Positions 8,291-18,156 of a stretch of 64,000 bases of DNA are shown here, in pieces (positions within the stretch are counted from its first letter, which is position 1; every line of letters begins with the position of its first letter). The position numbers and the translations under genes were made by a program. A model generated the notes under the pieces. It was not told the DNA's origin and searched no databases. It was given only the letters and a program-made list of their open reading frames with translations. Origin of the DNA: Streptomyces liliifuscus (GTDB taxonomy: Bacteria > Actinomycetota > Actinomycetes > Streptomycetales > Streptomycetaceae); contig NZ_CP066831.1 of the NCBI RefSeq assembly GCF_016598615.1, positions 1-64,000 on the forward strand, given 5' to 3'.

Positions 8291-8512
8291 CGGCTGGTCC
8301 TCCCCGCGGGTCGTACCGCCACCGTACGCGCGGTGCGGGGCGCCGGGAGCGGCCATGGCTGTTCTACTTTCCGAGCTGGCGCCGGGCGCTCCGCTGCTGT
8401 GGCAGCACCGCTGTGAGGCCGAGCTACTGCCGGAGACCGAGTGTGGCGATCTGCCATACGGGCATACCAAGGACGACGCTGCGGGGTGTTATCGGGCACG
8501 CCAGGGAGAAGC

Positions 8513-9253
8513 GTGGAGTCGTCGATCAGTGTTGCCGTTGTTTCTGGGATGACTGCATTATTAGTCGCATTCTTAGCCGTTCCTTTGAATTACTGGCTCA
8601 ACTCTCGGACGCGGCGTGACCGTACCCAGGACGTGATGGCCGGCTACCGCGATCCATTGCTATGGTCCGTACATGACCTACGCAGCCGCTTAGTTTCCAT
8701 CATGGAAGACGGGTTCCTCGGTCGATTTATGGAAGCGGACGGGGATCGAGCCGCATACGCCCTGCGACACACGATGTTTGTTGTGGCTGAGTATCTCGGG
8801 TGGGTAGAGATCCTTCGCAGGTCGGTGAGCTTCATAGATCTTGGCAATCGGCAACGCAACCAGCGCCTGGTAGAGCACCTGAGCCTCATCCGCCAGGTGT
8901 TGTTCGCGCGTGACCTTGATCCACCACTGCGGGTTCTCTACGGGTATCAGCGGGCCATCGGTGAACTAATGATCGTGCCGGACGCGGCTACTGAAGGCCG
9001 GGCATCTCGATGCCTCGGGTTTGCACAGTTCACTGCTCTCTTGGAGAGTGACCAACAATTCCAAGAGTGGTTCACTCTGCTGAGGCAATCGATCGTTGAT
9101 TTAGCTGACCACCCCGAGAGAGGAACTAGCCGGCTCAAAGCACTGGAATTTCAACTCGCCGAGCTCATAGACTTTCTGGATCCGGATCGGGTCCGGTTCC
9201 CCCTTAGAAACCTTGAAAGGCCGTACTACCGACCCCAGGGGCACAACGGCTGA
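8513..9253 (+). CDS. Membrane-anchored hypothetical protein
   Basis: GTG 8513 follows GGGAG by 5 bases and gives 246 residues. One N-terminal membrane helix (about residues 7-27, VVSGMTALLVAFLAVPLNYWL) is followed by a long cytoplasmic helical domain with no recognised family. Codon use is much more AT-tolerant than in neighbouring genes, a sign of separate origin. Layout resembles the protein at 12114-12656 and the DUF4760-like protein at 20249-20789: a short N-terminal anchor plus a helical domain. Confidence 0.65.
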   Translation: MESSISVAVVSGMTALLVAFLAVPLNYWLNSRTRRDRTQDVMAGYRDPLLWSVHDLRSRLVSIMEDGFLGRFMEADGDRAAYALRHTMFVVAEYLGWVEILRRSVSFIDLGNRQRNQRLVEHLSLIRQVLFARDLDPPLRVLYGYQRAIGELMIVPDAATEGRASRCLGFAQFTALLESDQQFQEWFTLLRQSIVDLADHPERGTSRLKALEFQLAELIDFLDPDRVRFPLRNLERPYYRPQGHNG

Positions 9254-9510
9254 CGAAAACGCATTAAGAGGCCACTCGTGCAGACCCCCTGCAGCCGACT
9301 GAAGGCCCCGCGCTGCCGTTGCCGTTCGGAATGGCGACCATCGACACCCAACCGAACGGCAAACGGGATCAGCACCATCCTCATACTGTGACTGGTCGCT
9401 CCAGTTGGCTGTGACCGCGCCTCCGTGATGGGTCGGCTCAATGCGGTACAGGCTGACCCTGCACTGGTCGCAGCCGCCACGGAACAAGGGGCCTGGCCGG
9501 ACTGTCTCGC

Positions 9511-11895
9511 TCATGAAGGCGGATCGCTGGCGGTCGACGGTGCACGCACAGCCGGACTGGCTGGCGTCGCAACGTCCAAGGCTACGAGGTGCCGCTGGAG
9601 GTCGAGATGCCGGAACTGGTAGGCCGAACCGACCTGTCGTAGCACGCCGCGGTGCCGGTGGGCGTCGTCGAAAAACGCCATCACATTCCACGGCAGCTTC
9701 CAATGGAGGATCAGGTAGAGGCGGATCAGGAGGAAGCGGCCGTTGGCGGTGCGATTCAGCGCGAGGGCCAGGCCGAGGATGCATCCGGCCCAGAATCCGA
9801 TCCCGCTGCCAGCAGACATGATGTGGTCGTTCAGGTCCAGAAGTGCGTCGGCCGCCGTGTAACCGAGCGCAATTCCGGGCCCGAGGAGAAATCCGCCCGC
9901 AAGGACAGGGACAAGTAAGAACTGTACGAAACTGCGCTGGTCTTCGCGCAGCAGAGTCATCGGCGATGCAGCGGTTTGGACCTCGGCAGGCAGGGCCGTC
10001 ACCCCAGTGGTGATGGCACAGATGGCGAAGGTGATGGTGGCCCAAGAGAGCCCGGCCAGAGGACCGTAGCCCAATCCCGCAAGGCCCCCGGTAGCAAGTG
10101 AGCAGGACAGACTCAGAGCGAGAGCACGCGAGTTGAAGGACCAGTGGAGGCGTCGGGCAGGAACGACGCGGCTTCTCAGGTTGGCGACGCTGCCGATGAG
10201 ACAGCCGAGTGTGACGTAGATGAAGGCGCTCGTGATGCCGGTTGGCCAGTCGAGGAACAGTTGCCACCAGTCCCACGGAGGATAGACGTGGTCCGTAGGA
10301 GGAATCGACAACACGTTGGCGACGAAGTTCGGAAAGGTTCCGAAGCCGCTTAGCCAACTGCCTTCCCAACTGTCGCAGAGCAACCCGCAGCCATTGAAGA
10401 AGTAATATCCCCCGCTGTGGAACCTGACGACGGCATGGCCCGCAGCCGAGAGTACGAGCGTGAGCAGGCCAACCATGGCTCCGATGACCGCTGTGAGGAC
10501 GGGCGCAGGCAGCGCATACCGCAGTTCCCACCAAACAATATCCACCGTCCCGTGCCGTCTGCGCTCCAGGTGATTCGCGACCTTGCGCAGGACGTGTTCC
10601 GCTCGGGCTGGCGTCCAATGGCAGGGATGAAGGGAATGCGGGCGGTAGGCGGCGGGGATGAAGGCATTCAGCAAATGGGTGCGCAGGGCGCTTTCGGTGA
10701 GGATGCGTTCCGTGTTGCAGAGTTCGGCGGGGTTGGGCAGGTGGGGACCGGCTTCGTCAGGGCGTGGGTTGTAGATCGTTCGGGCCAGGAACAGGGCCAA
10801 GGGCGTGGTCAGGACCGTTGCAAGGGGTGAGCCCTGGGTCATTCGGTCAAGGACGGGATTCCAGCGGTCGGCGGCCAGGGTGCCTTCGCCACCGGCGTCC
10901 CGGCGTAGATAAGAAGCAACGGTGTCCAGCGAGAGTGGTTCAAGGACGATTCCCGCGGCGCCGTTGAGGCGCTGAGGGACACCTGTGCCGGGTCGTAGCG
11001 CCTGGCCGTACTCGGTGCTCCGGGACGAGAGGACCATGGGACGGCCCGGAGGGAGGGCGGCGTTGATGGCGACGAGAGCGGCACTACGACTGGAGGGTGC
11101 GAGTTCGTCCAGTCCGTCTAGGATCGGGAGGATCAGGCGGTTGTCCAGCAGAGCCCGGGCCGTGTTCTGCCCGCTGTACCCGGTGTGGTGTTGGCTCAGC
11201 GCGGGGTAGTCAGTCGTGAGCCGGTTCGCCATCCAGGCTTCCAGGCTCTGTTTGGGGTTCCATGAGGCGAGCGGGAAGATGACTGGAACAGCGTCCCCCG
11301 GGCTGCGTCGATCGAGCAGGCCGAGCAGGAGGACAACGAGCAGCATTGTCTTACCGGCGCCGGGTTCGCCCAGGACGAGCAGGCGGCGTCCGGGAGCGCG
11401 ACGGGTGAGAATGTCGGTGATCTCGGTGTCGGTGCCCACAAGATCTTCAGGGCGTGCGGCCCACTGGTTCTGAGGGGCGTGACGGCTGGCCACCTGGAGG
11501 AGCAGGGGCCAGGGCTCCACCAGGTTCTCATCGGCGGGCTGCCAGGAGACGGGCAGCGGGTAGGGGTCGTTCAGGCGCCGCAACTGGGCCTCGGCCTCCC
11601 ACTGACCACGTACTGGCAGGGCCAGCGCGTCGGCGAGGTCACCGATCGGCAGCCCGCCCACGTGCTCACGCCGGTCGGCCCGGTAACCGAGCCAGGAGAC
11701 CGCGAGCGCGGCCGCGCCGACGATCACTCCCAGCGCACCGAAGCCGACGCCGAGCGCGTCGGTGAACTCATCGAGAGGGCCGACCAGTTTGTCTGCGGTC
11801 CACCACAAGCCGACCAGACCGCAGCACGTCGACACCAGGCCGACTACACATAGCACCCGCTGGAACCACGAAGCCCCCCGTCGCATGCACCGCAT
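9511..11895 (-). CDS. Membrane-associated NACHT-domain NTPase
   Basis: About 794 residues if started at ATG 11895; the frame stays open to 11937, and no start has a clear ribosome site. Two N-terminal membrane helices (RVLCVVGLVSTCCGLVGLWW and a second ending AAALAVSWLGY) precede a NACHT-type P-loop module: Walker A GEPGAGKT at residues 176-183, an extended Walker B ILDGLDEL near 258-265, and downstream LSSRSTEY and PLALFLA sensor-like blocks. The C-terminal half has several more helices and ends YQFRHLDLQRHL. NACHT proteins are STAND NTPases that act as signalling switches, and bacterial ones include anti-phage sensors. The gene is isolated and lacks an attached effector domain; the membrane region may itself be the effector. 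Confidence 0.8.
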   Translation of the reverse strand: MRCMRRGASWFQRVLCVVGLVSTCCGLVGLWWTADKLVGPLDEFTDALGVGFGALGVIVGAAALAVSWLGYRADRREHVGGLPIGDLADALALPVRGQWEAEAQLRRLNDPYPLPVSWQPADENLVEPWPLLLQVASRHAPQNQWAARPEDLVGTDTEITDILTRRAPGRRLLVLGEPGAGKTMLLVVLLLGLLDRRSPGDAVPVIFPLASWNPKQSLEAWMANRLTTDYPALSQHHTGYSGQNTARALLDNRLILPILDGLDELAPSSRSAALVAINAALPPGRPMVLSSRSTEYGQALRPGTGVPQRLNGAAGIVLEPLSLDTVASYLRRDAGGEGTLAADRWNPVLDRMTQGSPLATVLTTPLALFLARTIYNPRPDEAGPHLPNPAELCNTERILTESALRTHLLNAFIPAAYRPHSLHPCHWTPARAEHVLRKVANHLERRRHGTVDIVWWELRYALPAPVLTAVIGAMVGLLTLVLSAAGHAVVRFHSGGYYFFNGCGLLCDSWEGSWLSGFGTFPNFVANVLSIPPTDHVYPPWDWWQLFLDWPTGITSAFIYVTLGCLIGSVANLRSRVVPARRLHWSFNSRALALSLSCSLATGGLAGLGYGPLAGLSWATITFAICAITTGVTALPAEVQTAASPMTLLREDQRSFVQFLLVPVLAGGFLLGPGIALGYTAADALLDLNDHIMSAGSGIGFWAGCILGLALALNRTANGRFLLIRLYLILHWKLPWNVMAFFDDAHRHRGVLRQVGSAYQFRHLDLQRHLVALDVATPASPAVRAPSTASDPPS

Positions 11896-12113
11896 CGTGC
11901 CCGACGGACAGAGCGGACTCTGGGGGCTGGTTCGCAATCAACCCAAAAGGGTGACAGAGCGGTTGTGGCCTCCACACCGTTACGGGTCGGCTCGACGTGG
12001 TACGACTCGATCGAGCACTGGCCGTAGTTCTCACGGAAGCGCGGTCAGAATCCTCCAGTTGGCCACTCTGAGCGCGCCACTTGGCAGGACACCGTTACGG
12101 GCATGCTCTGAGG

Positions 12114-12656
12114 GTGACTGCCTTGCTGAACCAGCTGCCTGCACTCATGGGTGTCATCGTCGGCGTTCTCGGGACGCTGCTCACGGCACGTCTTAATGAC
12201 AGAGCGCAGTGGGAACGTGCCCTCTCGGTGCGGTGGGATGAGCGTCGATTGGACGCCTACTCCGAGTTCGGTCGCGCGCTCAAGGAGGTCCACTTACTCG
12301 CGCATCGCATCACGGCGGCGTCACGACCCTCGTCGCGGGCGCATCCGATTGATCGGAACACGGGCCTTGAGCTGATCGCCCAAGCGGACGCCCAGCGGAC
12401 CAAAGCGTGGGAGAGGGTGCTTCTGCTGGGTGACGCCGACACGGTGGCCGCCGCACGCGAGTGGCGCTGGGCGGTGCTGCAGCTGGAACGGGCGGCGCGC
12501 GGCATCGCCAGTGATGACTTCGACTGGGTGGCTGCCGTGCGGCGCGCTGACGAAGGCCGGGACCGCTTCTACACCGCTGCCAGAGCCAGCCTGACCGTGG
12601 GCGGCGGCGATGTAGCTCAAGCGCGATGGCTCATCGATCGCCTGACGAACTCATGA
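12114..12656 (+). CDS. Membrane-anchored hypothetical protein
   Basis: The frame beginning VTALLNQLPALMGVIVGVLG has one N-terminal membrane helix (about residues 3-25) followed by a helical cytoplasmic domain of 150 residues rich in Arg, Ala and Trp. The exact start is unsure, since GTG 12114 lacks a spaced ribosome site and ATG 12081 is an alternative. No family is recognised. It converges on tpg. Confidence 0.6.
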   Translation: MTALLNQLPALMGVIVGVLGTLLTARLNDRAQWERALSVRWDERRLDAYSEFGRALKEVHLLAHRITAASRPSSRAHPIDRNTGLELIAQADAQRTKAWERVLLLGDADTVAAAREWRWAVLQLERAARGIASDDFDWVAAVRRADEGRDRFYTAARASLTVGGGDVAQARWLIDRLTNS

Positions 12657-12700
12657 TTCCGACGCAGGGGTACAGGCCGTGCTCGGGACTGAGCGCCAAA

Positions 12701-12740
12701 GTGGTCAACTGAAACGCTCACTGGCCAACTAGCGCGCTCA
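12701..12740. repeat. Two tandem 20-base imperfect repeats
   Basis: GTGGTCAACTGAAACGCTCA is followed directly by CTGGCCAACTAGCGCGCTCA, identical at 14 of 20 positions. The phrase GGTCAACTGAAACG resembles the ends of some actinobacterial IS21-type elements, but no transposase is nearby. It could equally be a protein-binding site downstream of tpg. Confidence 0.4.
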
Positions 12741-12779
12741 GTCACAATACAGGCACGGCCCGCCATGAACGGCTACGGA

Positions 12780-13340
12780 TTAGAAATCAAGATCCAGGTA
12801 GTCGATGTCGTTGATTTCGACGTCGGAGAGTCCCGTGGCGCGGCTGCCGCCGTCCTGGAAATAGATTTCCTTGAATCCTTCGGCGATGATCCCACGCATC
12901 TGCTGGTCGCTGGCTCCTTGGTCGCGGGCGTCGAAGAGGCGCTGTGCGTAGGCCGGGGGGAGGTGCACGGTGAGGCGGCGGAAGCGGCCGTCGTCGGTGG
13001 TGCCGATGGGCGCGGTGTAGCCGAAGCGGGCTCTGGTCTCCACGGTGATCCCGCCGGTGGCGGCGGCTTGGCGCTGGCGGCGTTTGCGTACCTGTGGCTG
13101 CCAGCGGGCCCGTACCGCGTCGTCGATCTTCGCGGCGACGTCGGTGCGGGCGTGTTTGCGGGCGCCGCGCCGGTAGCGGTTGACGGAGTCGGCGGTGACG
13201 CCGATCGCCTGTGCGACGGCTTTCGCGCTGCCCAGTTGCTTGAGCAGGTAGCCGATCTTGCCCTTGAGTGTCTTGGGCGGCTCGCGGGTGAAGCTCTCGC
13301 GGTCGGCGCGCTCGATCGCGTCGTCGATCTCTCCGGCCAT
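12780..13340 (-). CDS. tpg: Telomere terminal protein Tpg
   Basis: This 186-residue protein matches the Streptomyces terminal protein that is linked to the 5' ends of linear replicons and primes end patching. It has an N-terminal basic helix-turn-helix region (KGKIGYLLKQLGSAKAVAQAIGVTADSVNRYRRGARKH, quoted in parts as residues about 27-64), a central basic stretch (QPQVRKRRQRQ) and an acidic C-terminus (DVEINDIDYLDLDF). Length is normal for the family, about 185. It begins 3 bases after the tap stop, so tap and tpg form one operon as in other Streptomyces. No frameshift is seen, so it may still be functional even though tap looks broken. Confidence 0.95.
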   Translation of the reverse strand: MAGEIDDAIERADRESFTREPPKTLKGKIGYLLKQLGSAKAVAQAIGVTADSVNRYRRGARKHARTDVAAKIDDAVRARWQPQVRKRRQRQAAATGGITVETRARFGYTAPIGTTDDGRFRRLTVHLPPAYAQRLFDARDQGASDQQMRGIIAEGFKEIYFQDGGSRATGLSDVEINDIDYLDLDF

Positions 13341-13343
13341 CGT

Positions 13344-15469
13344 CTACTCGCCTTCGTCCAGGACGGCGTCGCCGCCCTTGATGTGGCGGGCCGGGTTGAG
13401 GCCCTGCTCCATCAGGTCGACCGCCCACAGCATCGTCTGGACGCCCTCCAGCTTCGCCAGGCCCGGGGTGGGCCCGAGGCGGAAACCACCGGGCTGCGGC
13501 TTGCCGGACGCGGCGTAGGGCAGGAAGTCCAGCGGGCTCTCCCCGGGCGAGGGGTAGACGACGCAGTCGGAGAGCACGGCCAGCGGGAACAGGCCGGTCA
13601 TCCTGGCCATGTTGGTGAGCTTGCGGTGCATGTTCACGCGCGCCTTGGAGATGACCGCGGCGCGGATGTCGGGGCGCCAGGTCGGGCGTTCCAGGGCCGG
13701 CCACCGCTCGCCCTGTTGGTAGGACTTGCCCTGCGGGCGCTCCCGCAGCTTGCCCACCCCGCCCTTCACGGTCGCCTTGACCGCGGCCAGCACGGCGGCC
13801 ATCGCCGGGTCGGTGTTCTTGTGCTGTTCCATCGCCGCGAGGAACTGCCGGTCGTCCAGGTCCCGGGTGACGCCGAGGTCGGCGAGCGTGTCCACATAGG
13901 CGGTCTTGAGCCGGTCGTGCCACGGGTCCAGGTACGCGCCCGTCTCGCGGCGCAGGTACGCCTCGATCGGGTGGACGTTGTAGCCGAGCTCCTGGGCGTA
14001 GGCGACGGTGTGCGTCTGATACCAGGCCGGTCCTTCGGGGCGTACGCCGGCCGGTGTGAAGGGGCTGGGCAGGCGCGGGTCCACCTCGATGTGGGACAGG
14101 TCGACCAGCCAGGAGCCGGGGATCTTCGGGTTGAACGCCGGGGTGTGGAAGTGGTCGGGGGCGGACAGTCCCACGGTGAGGCGGGCGGCTGCGGCGAGGA
14201 ACGCGGTGTTGAGGTCCAGGCCGACCGCGAAGGGCAGTGTGCACTCCTCATCGGTCAGCAGACCGACGTCGCGGACCCACTGGTAGGCCTCCTCATCGAG
14301 GAAGCCGCCCGTCCAGCCGGAGTTCACGACCACGGGTGCTCCAAGGCGATTCTCCGGCGGCGCCGGGTCCATCGGCTGCGTCCCCAGGCTGCCGGGGTTG
14401 TGGCCGGGCACCCAGTTCCCGGTCTCCTTCTCCTGCACCGCCCGGGTGGGCGGGCGCAGCGCCGTCATCAGCTCCAGCCCGGAGACGGCTGTGCTGCCGC
14501 GGGGGGTGATGACCCGGGTCGCGTAGATGCCCAGGACGCGGGCGATGTCGGCCGGCTCCATGTCCGTGACGCCGGGCCAGGAGCGCTCGTCGAGGGCGTC
14601 CCAGGACAGGACCGCGAGCTGTACGCACTGCCGTTCGCGTCCCTGGGCCTTGCGGTAGACCCTGCCCACGGGCCGAAGCCGCGCTGGGTGAGCTGCCACT
14701 TCGCGCGAAGGACCTGCTTGACGACCGGGTGGTCGGCGGGCAGGCGCAGCGAGCGGCGCTGCTCGTGGCCCTCCAGGCGCTCGGGGAGCCCGAGCTTCAC
14801 CGCGGCCGCCGCGGTGAGCACGATGAGCGGATCGGAGTCCTTGCCGTACCGGTTCAGCTTCGCGGCGCCGATGCCGGACTCGCGCAGCGTCCACTCCACC
14901 AACTCCACAACCGTGGTCGCGGGGCAGTCGAGCATGACGCCGTCGACACCGTAGGCGGTGCCGTCGCCGTCCAAGACCGCGAGCGGACCGTGCGCAAAAC
15001 GCGGATCAGTGCGAGTGTTCGGCGCCGCGGGCGTGCGGGCGGGGCGGCGTGACGACACTGCCGGGCGCGCGGCCGGCCGCTCCGGGACGGCCTGGACCGC
15101 GGGCTCTTCCACCGGCTCGGCAGTTGTGGCGTCCGGCGCGGCCGCCGGGCCGGACACCGTCTCCGCGGCCGGCTTCGGCGCTGGGAGCGCAGTGGGCGTG
15201 GTGACGGGCGGCGTGCCGTGCGCGGGGAAACGGGCAGCCCAGCCGTTCAGCAGCCTCTGGTAGGCCTCCAGACGCGGCGGCTTCGGCTCCGAGCGGCCGT
15301 TCTCCCAGTTCTTCACCGACTGTGTCGTCGACTTCAAAGCCTGCGCGAGACGGGCCTGCGTGATGCCGGCGGCCTCCCGCAGCCGGGCACGCTCGGCCGG
15401 AGACGGCAGCTGTGGCTCTTCTTCCAGCAGCGCATCGACCGACGCGAACAGCTCTTCCTCGGATGCCAT
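13344..15469 (-). pseudogene. tap: Telomere-associated protein Tap, frameshifted
   Basis: Tap binds telomere palindromes and recruits Tpg. The gene starts at ATG 15469 after GGAGGT. Residues about 28-60 form an XRE-type helix-turn-helix (REAAGITQARLAQALKSTTQ), followed by a Pro/Ala linker. Tap similarity runs in frame to LTQRGFGPW near 14662, then continues in the next frame with VYRKAQGRERQCVQLAVL down to the stop at 13344. One missing base in the TGGGCAGGG stretch around 14657-14664 accounts for it. Corrected length is about 708 residues, close to the family norm. As given, translation would end at 14468 after 333 residues. This is either a true mutation or a sequencing indel in a G-run. 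Confidence 0.9.
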
Positions 15470-15523
15470 ACGTGATTACCTCCACCACCGAGGCTAGCAG
15501 GTCTTTAACCCAACATTTAGCCT

Positions 15524-15538
15524 TCCAGTTAACCTGGA
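15524..15538. promoter_or_regulatory. Inverted repeat in the tap / helicase divergent promoter
   Basis: TCCAG-TTAAC-CTGGA has 5 bp arms around a 5-base centre. It sits in the only AT-rich stretch (15500-15553) between tap and the helicase gene. Tap has a helix-turn-helix, so autoregulation from this site is possible but unproven. Confidence 0.4.
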
Positions 15539-15732
15539 CTAAAATGAGGTAGAGTGCTGGCTTGGCATCGCCAGATAGATGATCCGGTTCATCCGGCCCC
15601 AGGATGGCGCTCTTGGCAAGGAGTGGGGATGACGGCACGCCAGGTCGCCCGCAACCTACGGGGCAGCAAGGGCACTTGCCAGGAGCGGCTCGACAGCCTC
15701 CGGCGGTCCAACGCGCAGGAGAGGGGCAGTTC

Positions 15733-18118
15733 TTGAACGGGACCAAGCTGCGCAGCCACCAGGTCGAGGCGGTGGCCGCGATCGTGCGCGGTCTGGACGT
15801 ACCGCCGACCGGCATCCCCCCGAACGGTCTGCGCGGGCAGGTGCACGCCGCGTGCGGCACGGGGAAGACGATTATCGCGGCGGCTTCCGCCAAGCGGCTT
15901 GTGCGCGCGGGGCGCGTTCTCGTGCTGGTGCCGACGCTGGATCTCCTGGCACAGACGGTGAGGGCGTGGCACGAGGCCGGGCACAAAGGGCCGGCAGTTG
16001 CCGTGTGCTCGCTTCAGGACGACCCGGACCTGTGGAACCTGCGGGTGCGCTCCACGACGAACCCGGTGCAGTTGGCGCTGTGGCACGGGCAGGGGCCGGT
16101 GACCATCTACGCCACCTACGCGTCGTTGGGTGTCCTGGCGGAGGCGTTCGAGGGCGCCTACGGCCAGCAGCTGGCCCCGGTGGACCTCGCGGTGGTTGAT
16201 GAGGCGCACCGGACGTCGGGGGCGATGGGTAAGGCGTGGGCGGACATCCACGACCAGACCGTCATCCCCGCCTACCGCCGGCTGTACCTGACGGCCACGC
16301 CGCGGATCTGGGAGGAGCGGCAGAACCGGGAGGTTGCCGAGGGGGGGCGTGACCCGCTGCCGCGGGAGATGGCGGCTTCCATGGATGACGAGAAGGTGTT
16401 CGGGCCCGTCCTGTACAAACTGTCACTCGCATCTGCCGTGTCGCGCGGTCTGCTGGCGCGGTACCAGATCATCGTGCTGGAGCTCCAGGACCCGGTCGTC
16501 ACGCCCGAGCGGCTGATGGGTGAGGAGCGGCGCAGTGAGAAGGTGCGGGGGCAGCGGCTCGGAGCCTTGCAGGCCGCGCTGCTGCACACGATGGCTCAGC
16601 ACAATCTGTCGACGTGCATCACCTTCCACCACCGGACGATAGAGGCACAGGCTCATGCGGAGGGGTTGGAGCGTGTGGCGGCGAAGCTGCACGCCGACCA
16701 GCCCGAGAAGTACCCCGCTCGGATCTGGGCGGACTGGCTGTGCGGGGAGCATGTCCCGGAGCGCCGGCGGGGAGTGCTGAGCAGCTTCGGGTCCACTGCA
16801 CAGCGGGCCGTGCTGAGCAACTGCCGTGTCCTGGGTGAGGGCGTCGACATCAGGGCCGTGGACAGCGTCGCCCTCCTGGACCCCAAGGGCGCGCCGCACG
16901 ACATCGTCCAGGCCATCGGCCGGGCACTGCGTCAAAAGCCGGGACAAGGGAAGCTCGCCTCTTTGATCGTGCCGGTATTTCTCCAGCCGGGAGAAAAACC
17001 GGAGGACATGTTCACCTCGGGTTCGTATCGGCCTTTGGTGAAGGTATTGGAAGGTCTGCGGGCTCACGATGAAGAGGCCGTGGAGTTGCTGGCGATTCCG
17101 CAGGAGCCGCAGAAGGACGTGGCGCAGCCGTCCGAGTACATCGGTCCGCCGCCCGAGGAGGGCGAGGAAGAATCCCGTCTGCTGCTCCGTTTTGCCGCTC
17201 CGCGTGACCCGGTGATGGTCGCGGACTGGGTGTCCTTCAACGTGATCGACACGGAGAAGCAGGACTGGGCGCGCGGCTGGTCGGCGCTCAAGACGTTCAC
17301 CGAGCGTGAGCTTCACGCCAGGGTTCCGTACGGGCACAAGGAGGGCGCGTACCCCCTTGGGCAGTGGGTGGCAGAACAGCGACGGGCTTTCGGGGCGGGG
17401 CAGATGACCGGCCTGCGCGCGCGGCGGCTGGAGAAGCTGGGCATGGTCTGGAGCCTCACGGATGAGCGGTTCCAGGTGAACCTGGAGGCCGCGAAGGCGT
17501 ACTACAACCAGCACTGGACACTCAGCGCGCCCCGCTCAGCCACGGCGCTGGACCGGAAGGTGGGGCAGTGGCTGTCCAATCTCCGCCGGCCGGGCGCGCT
17601 GGCCGAACACCCCGAGTGGGAAGCCGCGTTGCAGGAGATCGATCCGGACTGGAGCCCGGCGTGGCCGACTGACTGGCAGCGGCACTACGCCGACTCTGCG
17701 GGAGCTGGTCCGCGATGAAGGCGGCCAGGCCGACGTCCTGCCCGGCGTCACCGTGCACGGGATGGACGTCGGACGGTTTGCTGCCAAGCAGCGCCAGCGT
17801 GAGGTCTGGGAGGGGCTGATGGACGGGCAGCGCGAGCGCCTGGAGGCCATCGGCGTCGTGCCCCTGCCGCCGGAGAAGGAAACACCGGTGAAGGCCCCCA
17901 GGGCGGCTTCTGGCGCGTTCGAGCGGGGCGTGGCGGCCCTCGCGCAGTACAAGGCCCGCACCGGCTCTGTGACGGTCTCCAGGGGCCACGTAGAACAACT
18001 GGACGACGGGACCGAGGTCAAACTCGGAGTGTGGATCATGAACCAGAAAGGCCGCCGCGCCAAGCTCACCGCCGACAAGCGCCAGGCGCTCGCAGCCTTG
18101 GGGCTTGACTGGGCGTAG
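15733..18118 (+). pseudogene. Terminal (TtrA-like) DEAD-family helicase, frameshifted
   Basis: Superfamily 2 helicase of the kind found next to Streptomyces telomeres. TTG 15733 has AGGAGAGGGG upstream and gives the expected LRSHQVEAV start; ATG 15604 is the alternative. Seen motifs are ACGTGKT (I), VVDEAHRT (II), YLTATPR (III), a helicase-C region (ITFHHR, VLGEGVDI) and QAIGRALRQ (VI), then helicase-associated repeats (YPLGQWVAEQRR, KLGMVWS). The frame breaks near 17694: an extra T turns the reading to a stop at 17718, while the last helicase-associated repeat continues in the next frame to 18118 (LDDGTEVKLGVWI). Corrected length is about 795 residues. The catalytic core is intact, so a truncated enzyme could remain active. 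Confidence 0.85.
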
Positions 18119-18156
18119 CCGCAAAAGCCCCGCAGTTTCCACCCCTTTTTGGAAGG

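Noticed and set aside
9101..10618. A 505-codon minus-strand frame inside the NACHT gene
   Set aside because: The NACHT frame carries all conserved motifs; this one is a shifted shadow rich in Arg, Pro and His.
12701..12740. Insertion sequence end
   Set aside because: The tandem 20-base repeat resembles some IS21-type ends, but there is no transposase, second end or target duplication.
12765..14954. A 729-codon open frame on the plus strand opposite tap and tpg
   Set aside because: It is the antisense of two recognised genes. High GC keeps antisense frames open, and the translation is Val/Gly/Ala/Arg noise without domains.
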